From Spirosoma sp. SC4-14 (GTDB lineage: Bacteria > Bacteroidota > Bacteroidia > Cytophagales > Spirosomataceae), in the NCBI RefSeq assembly GCF_037201965.1, contig NZ_CP147518.1, positions 5,883,001 to 5,947,000 of the forward strand: 64,000 nucleotides of DNA, written 5' to 3'. Positions 16,824 to 26,190 of this stretch are shown here, one piece after another. The stretch's first letter is position 1. Each line of letters opens with the position of its first letter. The position numbers were made by a program, and so were the translations under genes. The notes below the pieces were generated by a model. That model was given only the letters and a program-made list of their open reading frames with translations. It ran no database searches and was not told the origin of the DNA.

Positions 16824-19043
16824 ATGAAGAAAAATCGTCTAATTAAACCGTTATATATCTTCTCAATTGCTATCTCGTTTAGTGCATCAGCCCAATCGAC
16901 CAGCGATCCGGCCTCCCGGCATACGCAACATCCCGATTCCCTGCCAACGCACACGCTGAAACAGGTGAATGTGAAGGGAATTAAAGCCACCGTTGTGGAA
17001 GCCTTACCCGAAGTCAATGGAACGTATCTGATGGGCGGAAAACGCAGCGAAGTAATCAAGCTGTCGTCTATCGACATCAACGTAGCCGAAAAAACACCCC
17101 GACAATTGTTTGCCCGCATACCGGGGGTATTTGTCTACGATATGGATGGCACCGGCAATCAGATCAATATTTCGACTCGTGGCCTCGACCCGCATCGTTC
17201 GTGGGAAAATAACCTGCGGCAGAATGGGGTGCTGACCAATTCGGATATGTATGGCTACCCAGCCAGCCACTATTCGCCACCGATGGAAAGCATCGAGCGG
17301 ATTGAGTTTGTGCGGGGCATGGGATCATTACAATACGGTGCGCAATTTGGCGGAATGCTCAACTACGTAACCAAACAAGCCGACACAACCCGCCAGTTTG
17401 GCTTCGAATCGATCAATTCGGTGGGGTCGTATGGCCTGTTGAGCACCTACAATGCCATTGGCGGGCGAGTGGGTAAATGGACCTACTACGGGTATTATTA
17501 TCGACGGCATTCGGATGGTTACCGAGATAATAGCCGTTCTGATGCGCGGGCGCAGCTCGGACGAATTCAATATCAGGCTAACCAACGGCTCGGCTTTACG
17601 GCCGAACTCGGCCGGTCGACATACACGTATCAGATTCCCGGCCCACTAACCGATTCGATGTTTGCCCAAAATCCGCGCCAGTCTACCCGCAGCCGTAACT
17701 ATTTCAACCCCGACATTTATATTCCGTCGTTGAAAATAGACTGGCAGCTATCGGACCGAACACGGTTATTGTGGACAAACTCCGCCGTGCTGGGACCTCG
17801 TAACAGCGTTCAGTTCGATGCGTTTGCCACCGTGCCAGATACCATCAGCCATTTGACGGCGCAATACAAAGCCCGTCAGGTCGATGTCGATCATTTTCAC
17901 AGCTACACCACCGAAATCCGGCTCCTGCATCAGTACAAACTTGGCGGAATTGGCGGTGCGTTTGTGGCCGGTGTGCAGTTGATGAGTACCGATCTGCATC
18001 GTCAGCAACAAGGCACAGGCACCACTGGCACCGATTTCAACCTGACACTGACGGCTCCCTTTAAACGCGATTTGCATTACCGGACAAAAAACTTCGCCGG
18101 GTTTATCGAGAACCACTTTTACCTAACCAATCGCCTGACGGTTTCGCCGGGTATTCGGGTCGAAAGTGGAAAAACCGAAATGCGGGGAACAATTTCGTAC
18201 TACGATCAGGGAAATCTACCTACCGATATTAGCCACCACTTCGCGCTGCTGGGCATCAATGCCGAGTATAAAATAAACGATGCGGTTAAGCTCTATGGTG
18301 GATGGGCACAAGCCTACCGGCCGGTGGTGTTCAAAGACATCATTCCGTCGTCGGTGTATGAACAAATCGACAAGAACCTGAAAGATGCCCATGGGTATAA
18401 TGCCGAAATGGGTATAGAAGGCCGCTGGCAGAATGTGCACGTGAACATTACGGTGTTCGATTTGCTTTACCGAAATCGACTCGGTACACTTTTACAAACG
18501 AACACCGATGGCGCCAACTACATCTTCCGGACCAACATCGGCGACAGCCGGAGTACGGGCGTCGAAGCCTTGATTGAAACCCAACTGCTTCGTACCGAAA
18601 AGGTGCTGATTAGCGGTTTTACATCAACCGCCTACAACAATGCCCGCTATCTGAACGGGCAGGTATCCGCTGGTGCAGAGAACCGGTCAGTGAAGGGCAA
18701 TCAGGTAGAATCGGCTCCGCGCTGGACAACCCGCAATGGGCTAACCGCCCGCTACGGATTAGCCAGCCTAACGCTGCAGTACAGCTATGTGAGCCAGACA
18801 TTTTCCGATGCCATCAATACCATTAAGCCATCGGCCAACGGGGCTGTAGGTCCCGTACCTGCCTACAGCCTGCTCGATCTGAACGGGACCTGGCACATAA
18901 ATCGCCAGTTTACCCTGCGTGGCAGTATCAACAATGTACTGAACAAACACTATTTCACAAAGCGCCCAACATTCTATCCGGGGCCGGGTGTCTGGCCATC
19001 CGACGGACGTAGCGCCGTACTGACGGTTGGAATTCGATTGTAA
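16824..19043 (+). CDS. TonB-dependent outer-membrane receptor, FecA-like
   Basis: 739 residues with a signal peptide (ends SFSASAQ). A TonB-box/plug region follows: LKQVNVKGIKATVVEALPEV, RIPGVFVYDMDG, GNQINISTRGLDPHRSWE and ERIEFVRGMGSLQYGAQFGG. The 22-strand barrel ends with an aromatic-rich C terminus (PGVWPSDGRSAVLTVGIRL). The plug's GLDPHRSWE and MYGYPASHY segments are close to ferric-dicitrate (FecA) type receptors, so import of a ferric chelate is likely but not proven. It lacks the N-terminal signalling domain of true FecA and the SusC-type carboxypeptidase-like domain. Neighbours are barrel and haloperoxidase-like genes. Confidence 0.92.
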   Translation: MKKNRLIKPLYIFSIAISFSASAQSTSDPASRHTQHPDSLPTHTLKQVNVKGIKATVVEALPEVNGTYLMGGKRSEVIKLSSIDINVAEKTPRQLFARIPGVFVYDMDGTGNQINISTRGLDPHRSWENNLRQNGVLTNSDMYGYPASHYSPPMESIERIEFVRGMGSLQYGAQFGGMLNYVTKQADTTRQFGFESINSVGSYGLLSTYNAIGGRVGKWTYYGYYYRRHSDGYRDNSRSDARAQLGRIQYQANQRLGFTAELGRSTYTYQIPGPLTDSMFAQNPRQSTRSRNYFNPDIYIPSLKIDWQLSDRTRLLWTNSAVLGPRNSVQFDAFATVPDTISHLTAQYKARQVDVDHFHSYTTEIRLLHQYKLGGIGGAFVAGVQLMSTDLHRQQQGTGTTGTDFNLTLTAPFKRDLHYRTKNFAGFIENHFYLTNRLTVSPGIRVESGKTEMRGTISYYDQGNLPTDISHHFALLGINAEYKINDAVKLYGGWAQAYRPVVFKDIIPSSVYEQIDKNLKDAHGYNAEMGIEGRWQNVHVNITVFDLLYRNRLGTLLQTNTDGANYIFRTNIGDSRSTGVEALIETQLLRTEKVLISGFTSTAYNNARYLNGQVSAGAENRSVKGNQVESAPRWTTRNGLTARYGLASLTLQYSYVSQTFSDAINTIKPSANGAVGPVPAYSLLDLNGTWHINRQFTLRGSINNVLNKHYFTKRPTFYPGPGVWPSDGRSAVLTVGIRL

Positions 19044-19134
19044 TTCGTTGGGCTTGCTGCCTTCCAAGGCAGCAAGCTGACCTAATGGGTCATTGGCTAG
19101 TCGACAACCATTTTACTTATTTATTTTATTTTTC

Positions 19135-20031
19135 ATGAAAACAACTCTAAAGTATTTGGCCACTCTCTTGATGCTGGTGCCCTTTATGGCCAAAGCACAA
19201 ATGCCGCAGGATGCCATTTATATGCCTAAAGGTTCAGTATGTATTGCCGGAATTTACGGTCATACGAGCTGGGATCACTATTGGGAAGGTACACTAAAAC
19301 GCGAAAACCTGAATATTGGCACTTATACCATGCAGAGTGCCATGATCATGCCCGCTATTGGCATCAGCAACCGGGTTAATGTTATTCTGAGCTTACCGTA
19401 TATCTGGACAAGCACCAATGCCGGAAATCTGCTTGGGCAGAGAGGTATTCAGGATCTTGCGGGATGGATAAAAGTAAAAGCGTTTGAACAGGGCGGTTTC
19501 TCCGTTCATACCATTATTGGCGGTTCGGTACCCATTGGCAATTATGTTCCCGATTTTCTGCCGATGTCTATTGGCCTACAGGCCCGCACCGTAACGGGTC
19601 GGCTTCTGGCAAGCTACAAGCATCCTAAAACGGGAATCTATCTGACGGCGCACGGTTCCTACAACTGGCGTAGCCAGATCAAAATTGACCGCGACGCCTA
19701 CCAGGCCGACAATCGAATCTATAATACCAATCAGGTCAATGTTCCGAATACTTATGATGCCGGAGTACGACTGGGTATTTTACGTCGTAGCTGGCAAACC
19801 GAAGTATGGGCCGAACGCATGGCCGGACTCAGTGGCGACGACATTCGGCGGAACGATATGCCCTTTCCCAGCAACAATATGCAGGCGAGTTCGGTAGGCT
19901 GGTATGGCAAAGTGCAGCCCCGCAATATTGGTCTTAATGCCCGTATCGGCTATGTTGTCGATGGCCGAAATGTTGGCCAAAGCACCACATATATGCTTGG
20001 TTTATTGTATCAGATCGATTTTAAAAAATAA
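19135..20031 (+). CDS. Outer-membrane beta-barrel protein, partner of haloperoxidase-like gene (copy 1)
   Basis: 298 residues from ATG 19135 with signal peptide MKTTLKYLATLLMLVPFMAKAQ; the in-frame TTG upstream is not needed. The mature part is beta-rich: VNVILSLPYIWTS, GGFSVHTIIGGSVPIGNYVP, GLNARIGYVVDGRNVGQST. It is paralogous to the protein at 22356-23267, sharing for instance PFPSNNMQASSVGW versus PFPTNNVGFSRVG and VDGRNVGQST versus IDGRNIGKST. It sits 11 bases before the haloperoxidase-like gene, and the same gene pairing recurs in copy 2, so the two products probably act together. The function is unknown. Confidence 0.75.
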   Translation: MKTTLKYLATLLMLVPFMAKAQMPQDAIYMPKGSVCIAGIYGHTSWDHYWEGTLKRENLNIGTYTMQSAMIMPAIGISNRVNVILSLPYIWTSTNAGNLLGQRGIQDLAGWIKVKAFEQGGFSVHTIIGGSVPIGNYVPDFLPMSIGLQARTVTGRLLASYKHPKTGIYLTAHGSYNWRSQIKIDRDAYQADNRIYNTNQVNVPNTYDAGVRLGILRRSWQTEVWAERMAGLSGDDIRRNDMPFPSNNMQASSVGWYGKVQPRNIGLNARIGYVVDGRNVGQSTTYMLGLLYQIDFKK

Positions 20032-20042
20032 CCTGTAACGTC

Positions 20043-21590
20043 ATGAAAAAGTCTATTTATCTGCTGCTCATTTGCAGCCTATTGGCCGGTTTCTCAGTCG
20101 CTATTGTTTCCTGCGATAAAACTATTAGCGAACCATTGCGGGTAGGATACACACCTGCCAGTGTCGATGAAAAAGCGGGTACCTGGAAACCGTATGTACT
20201 GACCGCTCCTACCGATGTTACGGTAGCAACCCCCTCGCCGACCACGTCGACAGCATACCTGGCCGAACTGGCCGACCTCAAAACCAAATCGGCCAGCCTG
20301 ACAACCGAACAACAGCAAGCCGTTGTTTACTGGGGAACCGGGGCCGTATATCGCTGGAACGAAATTGCCCGCGAAATGGCTGCTCGCTATAACCTGCCTC
20401 CCGCATCGACTGCCGATGGCAAATACCCAAGTCCCGACGCAGCCAACCCCCTGGCCGACCCCAAATTCCCGTTTGCGAATCCGCCCTATGCAGCCCGGGC
20501 GCTGGCCTACCTCAGCGTCGCTCAATATGATGCACTGGTGGCTACCTGGAACTACAAATACAAATTTAAACGCTCGGCTCCGGGCAAGGTAGATGCCAGT
20601 ATTCGGGTGGCCCTTCCCAGTTCTTCGTTACCATCCTATCCTTCCGAAGACGCCGTTGTGGCAGCCGTATCCTACACGATTCTGAAAGCCATGTTTCCGG
20701 GTGAGGTTCCGTTGCTGGATGCCAAACTGGCCGAGCACCAGAATAGTCGGCTGTGGGCGGGCATGAACGTTGCGAGTGATCTGGCAGCCGGAATCGATCT
20801 GGGTAATCAGGTGGCAGCCAAAGTGATGGCGCTGGCTAAAACCGATGGCATGAGTGCCGCCAACAACCAGACCGTAACGGCCAGCTACATCCAGGAAGCA
20901 AAAGCACGGGGGCTGAGCAAAATCTGGGAAAGTCAGGAGTTCCCTGTACGGCCTGCTATGCTACCTAATTATGCGGCTGTTCGTACCTGGAATTTCGATA
21001 AGGGAACGATGGTTAAAATCCGTCCGGCAGCACCACCCGATCCGAACAGCGACGCGTTCAATACAGATATGGATGAACTGCAAACGATCAATTCGCAGCA
21101 AACCCGCGATCAGGCCCGCATCGCTAACTTCTGGAACGATGGTGTAGGTAGTTACACCCCACCTGGCCACTGGCACCGCATCGCTTCTAACGCAGCCTAC
21201 GATGCTAAATACAGCGAAGTGCGGATGGCCCGTACGCTGGCGCTGGTCGGAACAGCTATTATGGATGCCGGAATCGCCTGCTGGGATGCTAAATACTACT
21301 ACTACTACCCCCGGCCTCAGCAATATGGACTGAAAACATCGATTGGACTCCCAAACTTCCCTTCCTATCCATCGGGCCATGCCATGTTCTCGTCGGCGGG
21401 TGCTACAGTGCTGGGTTATATTTTCCCCGATAGAGCCGACGAATTCACAACGAAAGCGGTAGAAGCCTCCAACTCACGCATTTACGGATTAATTCACTTC
21501 CGGTTCGATGCCACAAATGGGCTTTCAGCGGGAGCTAAAGTAGCAAACTATGCGATAGAGCGCGGCAGAGCCGACGGCTCGGGCCTCTAA
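20043..21590 (+). CDS. Vanadium-dependent haloperoxidase / PAP2 family lipoprotein (copy 1, active-site intact)
   Basis: 515 residues with a lipoprotein signal (lipobox AIVSC, Cys near residue 28) and an all-helical vanadium haloperoxidase / PAP2 domain in the C-terminal half. The three vanadate/phosphate motifs are present: AKYYYYYPRP (K...RP), PSYPSGHAMF (SGH) and NSRIYGLIHFRFD (SR...H). The family oxidises halides with peroxide or acts as acid phosphatase; which applies here cannot be told. It is co-transcribed with the barrel gene 11 bases upstream and downstream of a TonB receptor. Copy 2 (23344-24816) has lost these residues. Confidence 0.87.
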   Translation: MKKSIYLLLICSLLAGFSVAIVSCDKTISEPLRVGYTPASVDEKAGTWKPYVLTAPTDVTVATPSPTTSTAYLAELADLKTKSASLTTEQQQAVVYWGTGAVYRWNEIAREMAARYNLPPASTADGKYPSPDAANPLADPKFPFANPPYAARALAYLSVAQYDALVATWNYKYKFKRSAPGKVDASIRVALPSSSLPSYPSEDAVVAAVSYTILKAMFPGEVPLLDAKLAEHQNSRLWAGMNVASDLAAGIDLGNQVAAKVMALAKTDGMSAANNQTVTASYIQEAKARGLSKIWESQEFPVRPAMLPNYAAVRTWNFDKGTMVKIRPAAPPDPNSDAFNTDMDELQTINSQQTRDQARIANFWNDGVGSYTPPGHWHRIASNAAYDAKYSEVRMARTLALVGTAIMDAGIACWDAKYYYYYPRPQQYGLKTSIGLPNFPSYPSGHAMFSSAGATVLGYIFPDRADEFTTKAVEASNSRIYGLIHFRFDATNGLSAGAKVANYAIERGRADGSGL

Positions 21591-21624
21591 CGTCATACAG
21601 ATCTTTCTTAATCATAGGTTAATT

Positions 21625-21657
21625 ATAGTCCCCGACCGCGCTGTGGCCGGGGACTAT
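21625..21657. terminator. Bidirectional terminator after haloperoxidase copy 1
   Basis: ATAGTCCCCG / CGGGGACTAT with a 13-base loop lies between convergent genes and is followed by a T-rich stretch on the plus strand. Confidence 0.7.
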
Positions 21658-21677
21658 TGTTTTCAGCCAATTGGTGA

Positions 21678-22028
21678 TTATTTCCTCGTATCCTGCCAGA
21701 CTAGCTTTTCGTTTTTTCGTTCAGCAAAAAAGTCGGCACATTTTCCATCACCACCGCCATCAATGCCCCCATCGGGCGAACAAATGATGGTACAGTTTTC
21801 GTCCATGAGTATGCTCGGAATATCACAGCAGTGCTGGGGAATATAATAAACGGTTTTTCCCTGGTACGAATACCGATAAATACTGGCGGGCGGGCTCCAG
21901 ACAGATTCGTTTTTGATTTGGGTAATCCAGTCTTTAATGCACTGTGGCGTTCCAGACAAAACCGGTTCTGTCTGGCATCCAACCAGCAGACTCATTCCCA
22001 GACTAATAAGGCAAATTGTCGCTTTCAT
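21678..22028 (-). CDS. Small Cys-rich lipoprotein (DUF6970-like)
   Basis: 116 residues with a lipoprotein signal (MKATICLISLGMSLLVGCQ, lipobox LVGC). The mature part has a set of conserved-looking Cys (PQCIKDWI, YIPQHCCDIPSILMD, CTIICSPDGGIDGGGDGKC), suggesting disulfides. The pattern resembles a small Bacteroidota lipoprotein family that I associate with DUF6970, not verified. It lies on the opposite strand between the two barrel/haloperoxidase pairs, so it interrupts the duplicated unit. Confidence 0.7.
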   Translation of the reverse strand: MKATICLISLGMSLLVGCQTEPVLSGTPQCIKDWITQIKNESVWSPPASIYRYSYQGKTVYYIPQHCCDIPSILMDENCTIICSPDGGIDGGGDGKCADFFAERKNEKLVWQDTRK

Positions 22029-22355
22029 AGGCTACGAACCTACTCAGAACATTCCCTCAGCAGGCTCCATTGCATAGATGATTCATCATCATCATAATGG
22101 GTTGTAAGAAAACAGGGCTTTACTGCTTATGAACCCGGAATTGCCACACTTGTTTGCCGGGCACACAGCTCAGCTCGTGAAAGGAGAATCTAATTTTAAT
22201 GAACCGTTTGCTCTAAAAGTAGTCCAATATGCCTCCCTCTGAACAAGCAAGCCAGTTTTTGAACGTTATGACGAGGGAACCGGTCGTTCAGAATCCACTA
22301 TTATTATGGAAACGGTCCGTCCGAAAGGCTACCTTTACCCGCCTAATGCCGTTTT
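22029..22355. other. Intergenic region upstream of the second barrel gene
   Basis: About 330 bases with no supported gene. An open frame from 22229 overlaps the barrel gene in another phase and reads like a shadow. No consensus promoter box is seen. Confidence 0.4.
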
Positions 22356-23267
22356 ATGCGACTTTTACCAAGCACACTCATTGCCATTTTTACCGTGGGG
22401 CTTATCTGCCAGACCCACGCTCAGGGTTTAATTGATGGTTTCATGCGTGGTGACCGAAAGGCAAACCTGAAACTATTGTATTCACAGGCTACCTACGATA
22501 GCTACTACATCAACAAAACCGAAACGCACGACCCAAATCTGGGAACCGTTACGACGCAGGCCCTTACGGTTTATGGTAGTTTCGGACTTGGCTACGATCT
22601 CGATCTGATCGTGTCGGCCCCATACATTCGCTCCGAAGCCAGCGCGGGCTACCGCCAGAAACAGGAAGGCTTTCAGGATATTTCGGCGGCTCTTCGCTGG
22701 GAGGCCTATGACTATAAGCTTGGCAAAGCGCGCCTTTCGTGGTTGTTTGCACTGGGTTATTCAATGCCGCTCCAGAATTATGTCAACGACGAGCTGATTG
22801 CGATTGGAAATGGCTCCCGAAACTGGGATGGTCGCACCATGCTACACTTCACATCGGGGCCTTTTTTCCTGACGGGTCAGTATGGCTACATCCGGCGTGG
22901 GCAGGTCACCCTCGATAGGGTTGTCAACTACTACGATCCGAGTCAGGCCAACCCCAATGGAGGCTCAAAAGTAAACGTCCCTGATGTTACAGAGTTAATT
23001 GTTCGGACCGGTTTTGCAACCCGACCTTTCTATGCCGACGTGTGGTATCAGCAACAGACGCCGTATACCAAAGGCACCGACATAGCACCGGGTATTCCGT
23101 TTCCGACCAACAATGTCGGTTTTTCGCGGGTTGGAGCAACCTTATACCTCAAACTTGTCGGCCAGCTCGGGCTAACAGCAGGTTATAGCGCCACAATCGA
23201 CGGTCGGAATATTGGCAAATCGACCCAGCTAACCGGTGGATTAGTTGTTGGGCGAATTGCCAAATAA
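22356..23267 (+). CDS. Outer-membrane beta-barrel protein (copy 2)
   Basis: 303 residues with signal peptide MRLLPSTLIAIFTVGLICQTHAQ. Beta-rich throughout (LTVYGSFGLGYDLDLIVSAP, LSWLFALGYSMPLQNYV, VGATLYLKLVGQLGLTAGY). It is paralogous to the 19135-20031 product, most clearly in the last 80 residues, and like it precedes a haloperoxidase-like lipoprotein. This copy is slightly longer and diverged in the N-terminal half. Likely an outer-membrane protein of unknown substrate. Confidence 0.75.
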   Translation: MRLLPSTLIAIFTVGLICQTHAQGLIDGFMRGDRKANLKLLYSQATYDSYYINKTETHDPNLGTVTTQALTVYGSFGLGYDLDLIVSAPYIRSEASAGYRQKQEGFQDISAALRWEAYDYKLGKARLSWLFALGYSMPLQNYVNDELIAIGNGSRNWDGRTMLHFTSGPFFLTGQYGYIRRGQVTLDRVVNYYDPSQANPNGGSKVNVPDVTELIVRTGFATRPFYADVWYQQQTPYTKGTDIAPGIPFPTNNVGFSRVGATLYLKLVGQLGLTAGYSATIDGRNIGKSTQLTGGLVVGRIAK

Positions 23268-23343
23268 TTGAATAAAAAACAAACGAAATTCTTCGCGCAC
23301 ATCGAGCCTTCTTTGTGCTCTTCGTGTCCAAAGCCTTTCAACA

Positions 23344-24816
23344 ATGAACAAGCTCATTTCAATTCTTTTTTTAACTGTATCGCTCCTCTGGGTAACCGCC
23401 TGCAAAGAGCCGCTCATCGACGAAGGCGTACTTCCCTTCAGCGAACCGGCAACGGTGGATGCCAATGGAGGAAACTGGCGAACCATTGTGCTCCAATCGA
23501 CGGCCGACATTAACGTTCCGGCCCCATCGGCCATCACTTCCGATGATTATAAGAGCGAGTTAGCGCAGGTAAAAAATGGCGTAGCCAGCCTGGAACCCGA
23601 AAAAATTACGGCCATTAACTACTGGGCCGTTGGTGCGGTGAAGCGCTGGAATCAGATTGCGCGCCAGCTGGTTGCAAAATACAATGTTGAGTCGGCTAAT
23701 CCAGCCGATGCAACCAATTCGCTGGTCAGCGATCCCTTTGCGGCCCGCCTTTATGCCGCCATGAGCGTGGCTCAGTACGACGCTATGGTTGTGGCCTGGC
23801 ATGCCAAATATCAGTATAACCGTCCGTCGCTGGTCGATCAGGGCATCATTACGCGCCTGCCCATTGCCAACGTTCCTTCCTATCCATCAGAAGATGCGGC
23901 TATTGCCGAAGTGTCGTGTCAGATGCTGGCGCATTTTTTTCCCAACGAAACAGCCTGGCTCAAAACTAAAGCAACGGAACATAAGCAAAGCCGAATCTGG
24001 AACGGGGCCAACGTACCCAGCGATATTGTTGCGGGCGAAAACCTGGGTGCAACCGTTACGGGCAAGGTGCTCAATTATCTGCAAAACGATGGTTTCAACA
24101 ACGCCAGCGACCCTGGCAATACGTGGACGACGTTGCTGGCTCAGGCACCCTACGATGTTAAATGGACAAGTTTGGTCATTCCGGCCCGATCGCCGGTAAG
24201 CCCTCTGGCTGGTAATGTAAAAACCTGGTTCTCCTTAACCGCCAGTGCCCCCGCCCCGCCTGCTACCGCATCGGCCCAATTTCAGACCGATCTAAAAGAA
24301 GTAAGTACCATTGCCAATAGCCGCACCCGCGACCAGTCGCGCATTGCAGCCAAATGGGACGATGGTGTGGGAACCTACACAATTGCTGGCCACTGGAATC
24401 TGATTGCCGAAGACTTCGTTCAGCAATATCGGCAGAACGAACTGCGAGCCGCTCGTACCTATGCGCTCATGAACCGGGCGCTTCAGGATGCCGCTACGGT
24501 CTGTTGGGCTACTAAGTACACGTATTTTGTGCCGCGCCCCTCTCAGCTCGACCCGACCATCAAAACAGCAACGCCCATTCCGAACACGCCGGTCTATATT
24601 CCCGAACAGGCAACCCTGGCAGCCGCAGCTACATCGGTGCTGCTCTATCTATTCCCCGACGAAAATACCATTCTGAACCCACAACTTACCGAAGCCGTTC
24701 AGTCGGGGTTGTATGGTGGCACTTCGTTCCGATTTGCTAACGATGCAGGCTCAGCGGTGGGTACGGCCGTCGGACAGGCTGCGGTAGCGTCGGCAAAATC
24801 CGACGGTGCTCAGTAA
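23344..24816 (+). CDS. Haloperoxidase/PAP2-like lipoprotein (copy 2, catalytic residues lost)
   Basis: 490 residues with lipobox VTAC (MNKLISILFLTVSLLWVTAC) and full-length similarity to copy 1 (INYWAVGAVKRWNQIARQL, SRTRDQSRIAAKWDDGVGTY). The first motif survives (TKYTYFVPRP). However, SGH is replaced within VYIPEQATLAA, and the SR...H...D segment reads QSGLYGGTSFRFAND, losing Arg, His and Asp. It is therefore very likely catalytically inactive toward vanadate or phosphate chemistry. The intact frame and lipobox suggest a retained binding or structural role rather than a pseudogene. Confidence 0.82.
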   Translation: MNKLISILFLTVSLLWVTACKEPLIDEGVLPFSEPATVDANGGNWRTIVLQSTADINVPAPSAITSDDYKSELAQVKNGVASLEPEKITAINYWAVGAVKRWNQIARQLVAKYNVESANPADATNSLVSDPFAARLYAAMSVAQYDAMVVAWHAKYQYNRPSLVDQGIITRLPIANVPSYPSEDAAIAEVSCQMLAHFFPNETAWLKTKATEHKQSRIWNGANVPSDIVAGENLGATVTGKVLNYLQNDGFNNASDPGNTWTTLLAQAPYDVKWTSLVIPARSPVSPLAGNVKTWFSLTASAPAPPATASAQFQTDLKEVSTIANSRTRDQSRIAAKWDDGVGTYTIAGHWNLIAEDFVQQYRQNELRAARTYALMNRALQDAATVCWATKYTYFVPRPSQLDPTIKTATPIPNTPVYIPEQATLAAAATSVLLYLFPDENTILNPQLTEAVQSGLYGGTSFRFANDAGSAVGTAVGQAAVASAKSDGAQ

Positions 24817-24881
24817 TTTTTTTGACAGGATTGACAGGATGTTTCTTTCAAAAATCAATCATGTTCATCCTGTCAAAAAAA
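24817..24881. terminator. Bidirectional terminator / dispersed GACAGGAT repeat
   Basis: TTTTTTTGACAGGA (24817-24830) pairs with TCCTGTCAAAAAAA (24868-24881). A second internal GACAGGATG (24833-24841) offers an alternative pairing. It lies between convergent genes and gives T-runs on both strands. Its wording matches a GACAGGAT family of intergenic repeats that I recall from other genomes. Confidence 0.7.
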
Positions 24882-24891
24882 CATTGCCTGC

Positions 24892-26181
24892 TCATCGCAG
24901 CAACAACACCGAGCGATAGGTAGCGGGATCGCTCAACCGAAGGTAGAAATAGCCGATTCCTGATAGCCCAAGCATAAAATCAGGAATCTGGTATGTATTA
25001 TACAAGCCATTGGTCCACAGACCGGTTTGCTGATAACGCTCCTGCCCCAGCCTACCCACGGCTTCGGCCTGTGTATGCCAGTCGGAAGCGTTCAGAATAT
25101 CGGCAGCTTCGAGTAAAATTTCTGCGTTCCCGGCCAGACCATGACAGAGCGAAAAGTTCATCTGCTGTTCCCAGGTCAGTTGGGTTGCCGTTGTCCGAAC
25201 GGCTGTTATCGCTTCATTCAGTAAGGCTGGATGTTGAGTGAGTTCGTAGCCACGTAAGCGCGAGAGGGCTATGCCAGGGGCACCATGACACCAGGCACAA
25301 GAGCAGCCAGGCGCTTTTTCTTCCTGACGAAGTGAATAAGTGACCTGCTGGCTTTTCATACGGAAGTCGGGCCAGTTTTGTTGCTCTTGATCGAAAAACG
25401 CATTTTCGTAACGCAACCCCTGAAAAGCCATATCGCGGTAACGAATATCCTTTGTTAACGTAAATGCTTCCAGCAACGCATTGACAATACCGGCTACGCC
25501 ATGAGCAAACCCAGTAAGATTTGGATGATCGGCTCCTTCGACCGTCGGCCACGAGACACCTTCGGCAGACCATACGGCTTTGTCCAGTAATAAATCGGCC
25601 AGTTTTACAATCATAGCCCGCAAACCGGGCTGAGTGTGTTGCTGTTCAAGCCGGGCAAGTGCAGGAATGGCTCCGGCTGCCCCATCAATTACGTCGATTC
25701 CGGTTTGTTGTAAATCCGGCAACATAACTTTATCGAGCAAACCCTGTCCCTGCATCATAAGCTCCTCACTGTTGAGCCATTTGGCGGCCTGAAAGGTTGC
25801 ATAGACAATGCCCGTCCACCCCGCAAAGAACCCCAGCGCCGACCGTTCGGGTATAAGCGTAGCTGTTGCTAAAGCCGTTTGCAGGGCACCGATAGCCGTT
25901 TTTTTTACCAACCGATTGCCGGTAGCCCGGTAGAGTGCGGACAGAAAAAAGGCAACTCCGGCCGTTCCTGAGTAAAAATCGGCTTCGAGCGATTTAAAGT
26001 ACGGTTTAGGATATTCAAAAGCCGGATCGTTGGTCGATGACAGAAAATTACAGCGCGAACCCTGCCAGATGGCATCGCGGCACAACGTCCGGCCAATTTC
26101 GGCGGCTGTTTCAACAAAATTTGTTTCGGGCACTGACGCTGAAGCCATCCGCGAAATAGAGGAAGCAAGGAGTGTTTCCAT
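24892..26181 (-). CDS. LanC-like lanthionine cyclase
   Basis: 429-residue alpha/alpha-barrel cyclase that would add Cys thiols to dehydrated Ser/Thr to form thioether rings. The repeated GxxG helices are seen (FYSGTAGVAFFLSAL, GFFAGWTGIVYATF, LGLSGIGYF). The zinc/catalytic set is complete: His227 in GFAHGVAG, Cys298 in CAWCHGAPG, and Cys346-His347 in SLCHGLAG. It is a stand-alone LanC, not fused to a dehydratase or kinase. It is the last gene of a minus-strand operon, nine bases after the HopA1-family gene, with an APH-type kinase and a Cys-rich candidate precursor upstream. Together they resemble the separate enzymes of class V lanthipeptide synthesis. Confidence 0.9.
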   Translation of the reverse strand: METLLASSISRMASASVPETNFVETAAEIGRTLCRDAIWQGSRCNFLSSTNDPAFEYPKPYFKSLEADFYSGTAGVAFFLSALYRATGNRLVKKTAIGALQTALATATLIPERSALGFFAGWTGIVYATFQAAKWLNSEELMMQGQGLLDKVMLPDLQQTGIDVIDGAAGAIPALARLEQQHTQPGLRAMIVKLADLLLDKAVWSAEGVSWPTVEGADHPNLTGFAHGVAGIVNALLEAFTLTKDIRYRDMAFQGLRYENAFFDQEQQNWPDFRMKSQQVTYSLRQEEKAPGCSCAWCHGAPGIALSRLRGYELTQHPALLNEAITAVRTTATQLTWEQQMNFSLCHGLAGNAEILLEAADILNASDWHTQAEAVGRLGQERYQQTGLWTNGLYNTYQIPDFMLGLSGIGYFYLRLSDPATYRSVLLLR

Positions 26182-26190
26182 AGTCGGGGT

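Noticed and set aside
22229..22435. 68-codon open frame upstream of barrel copy 2
   Set aside because: It overlaps the start of the barrel gene in another phase and has no protein-like pattern or promoter.
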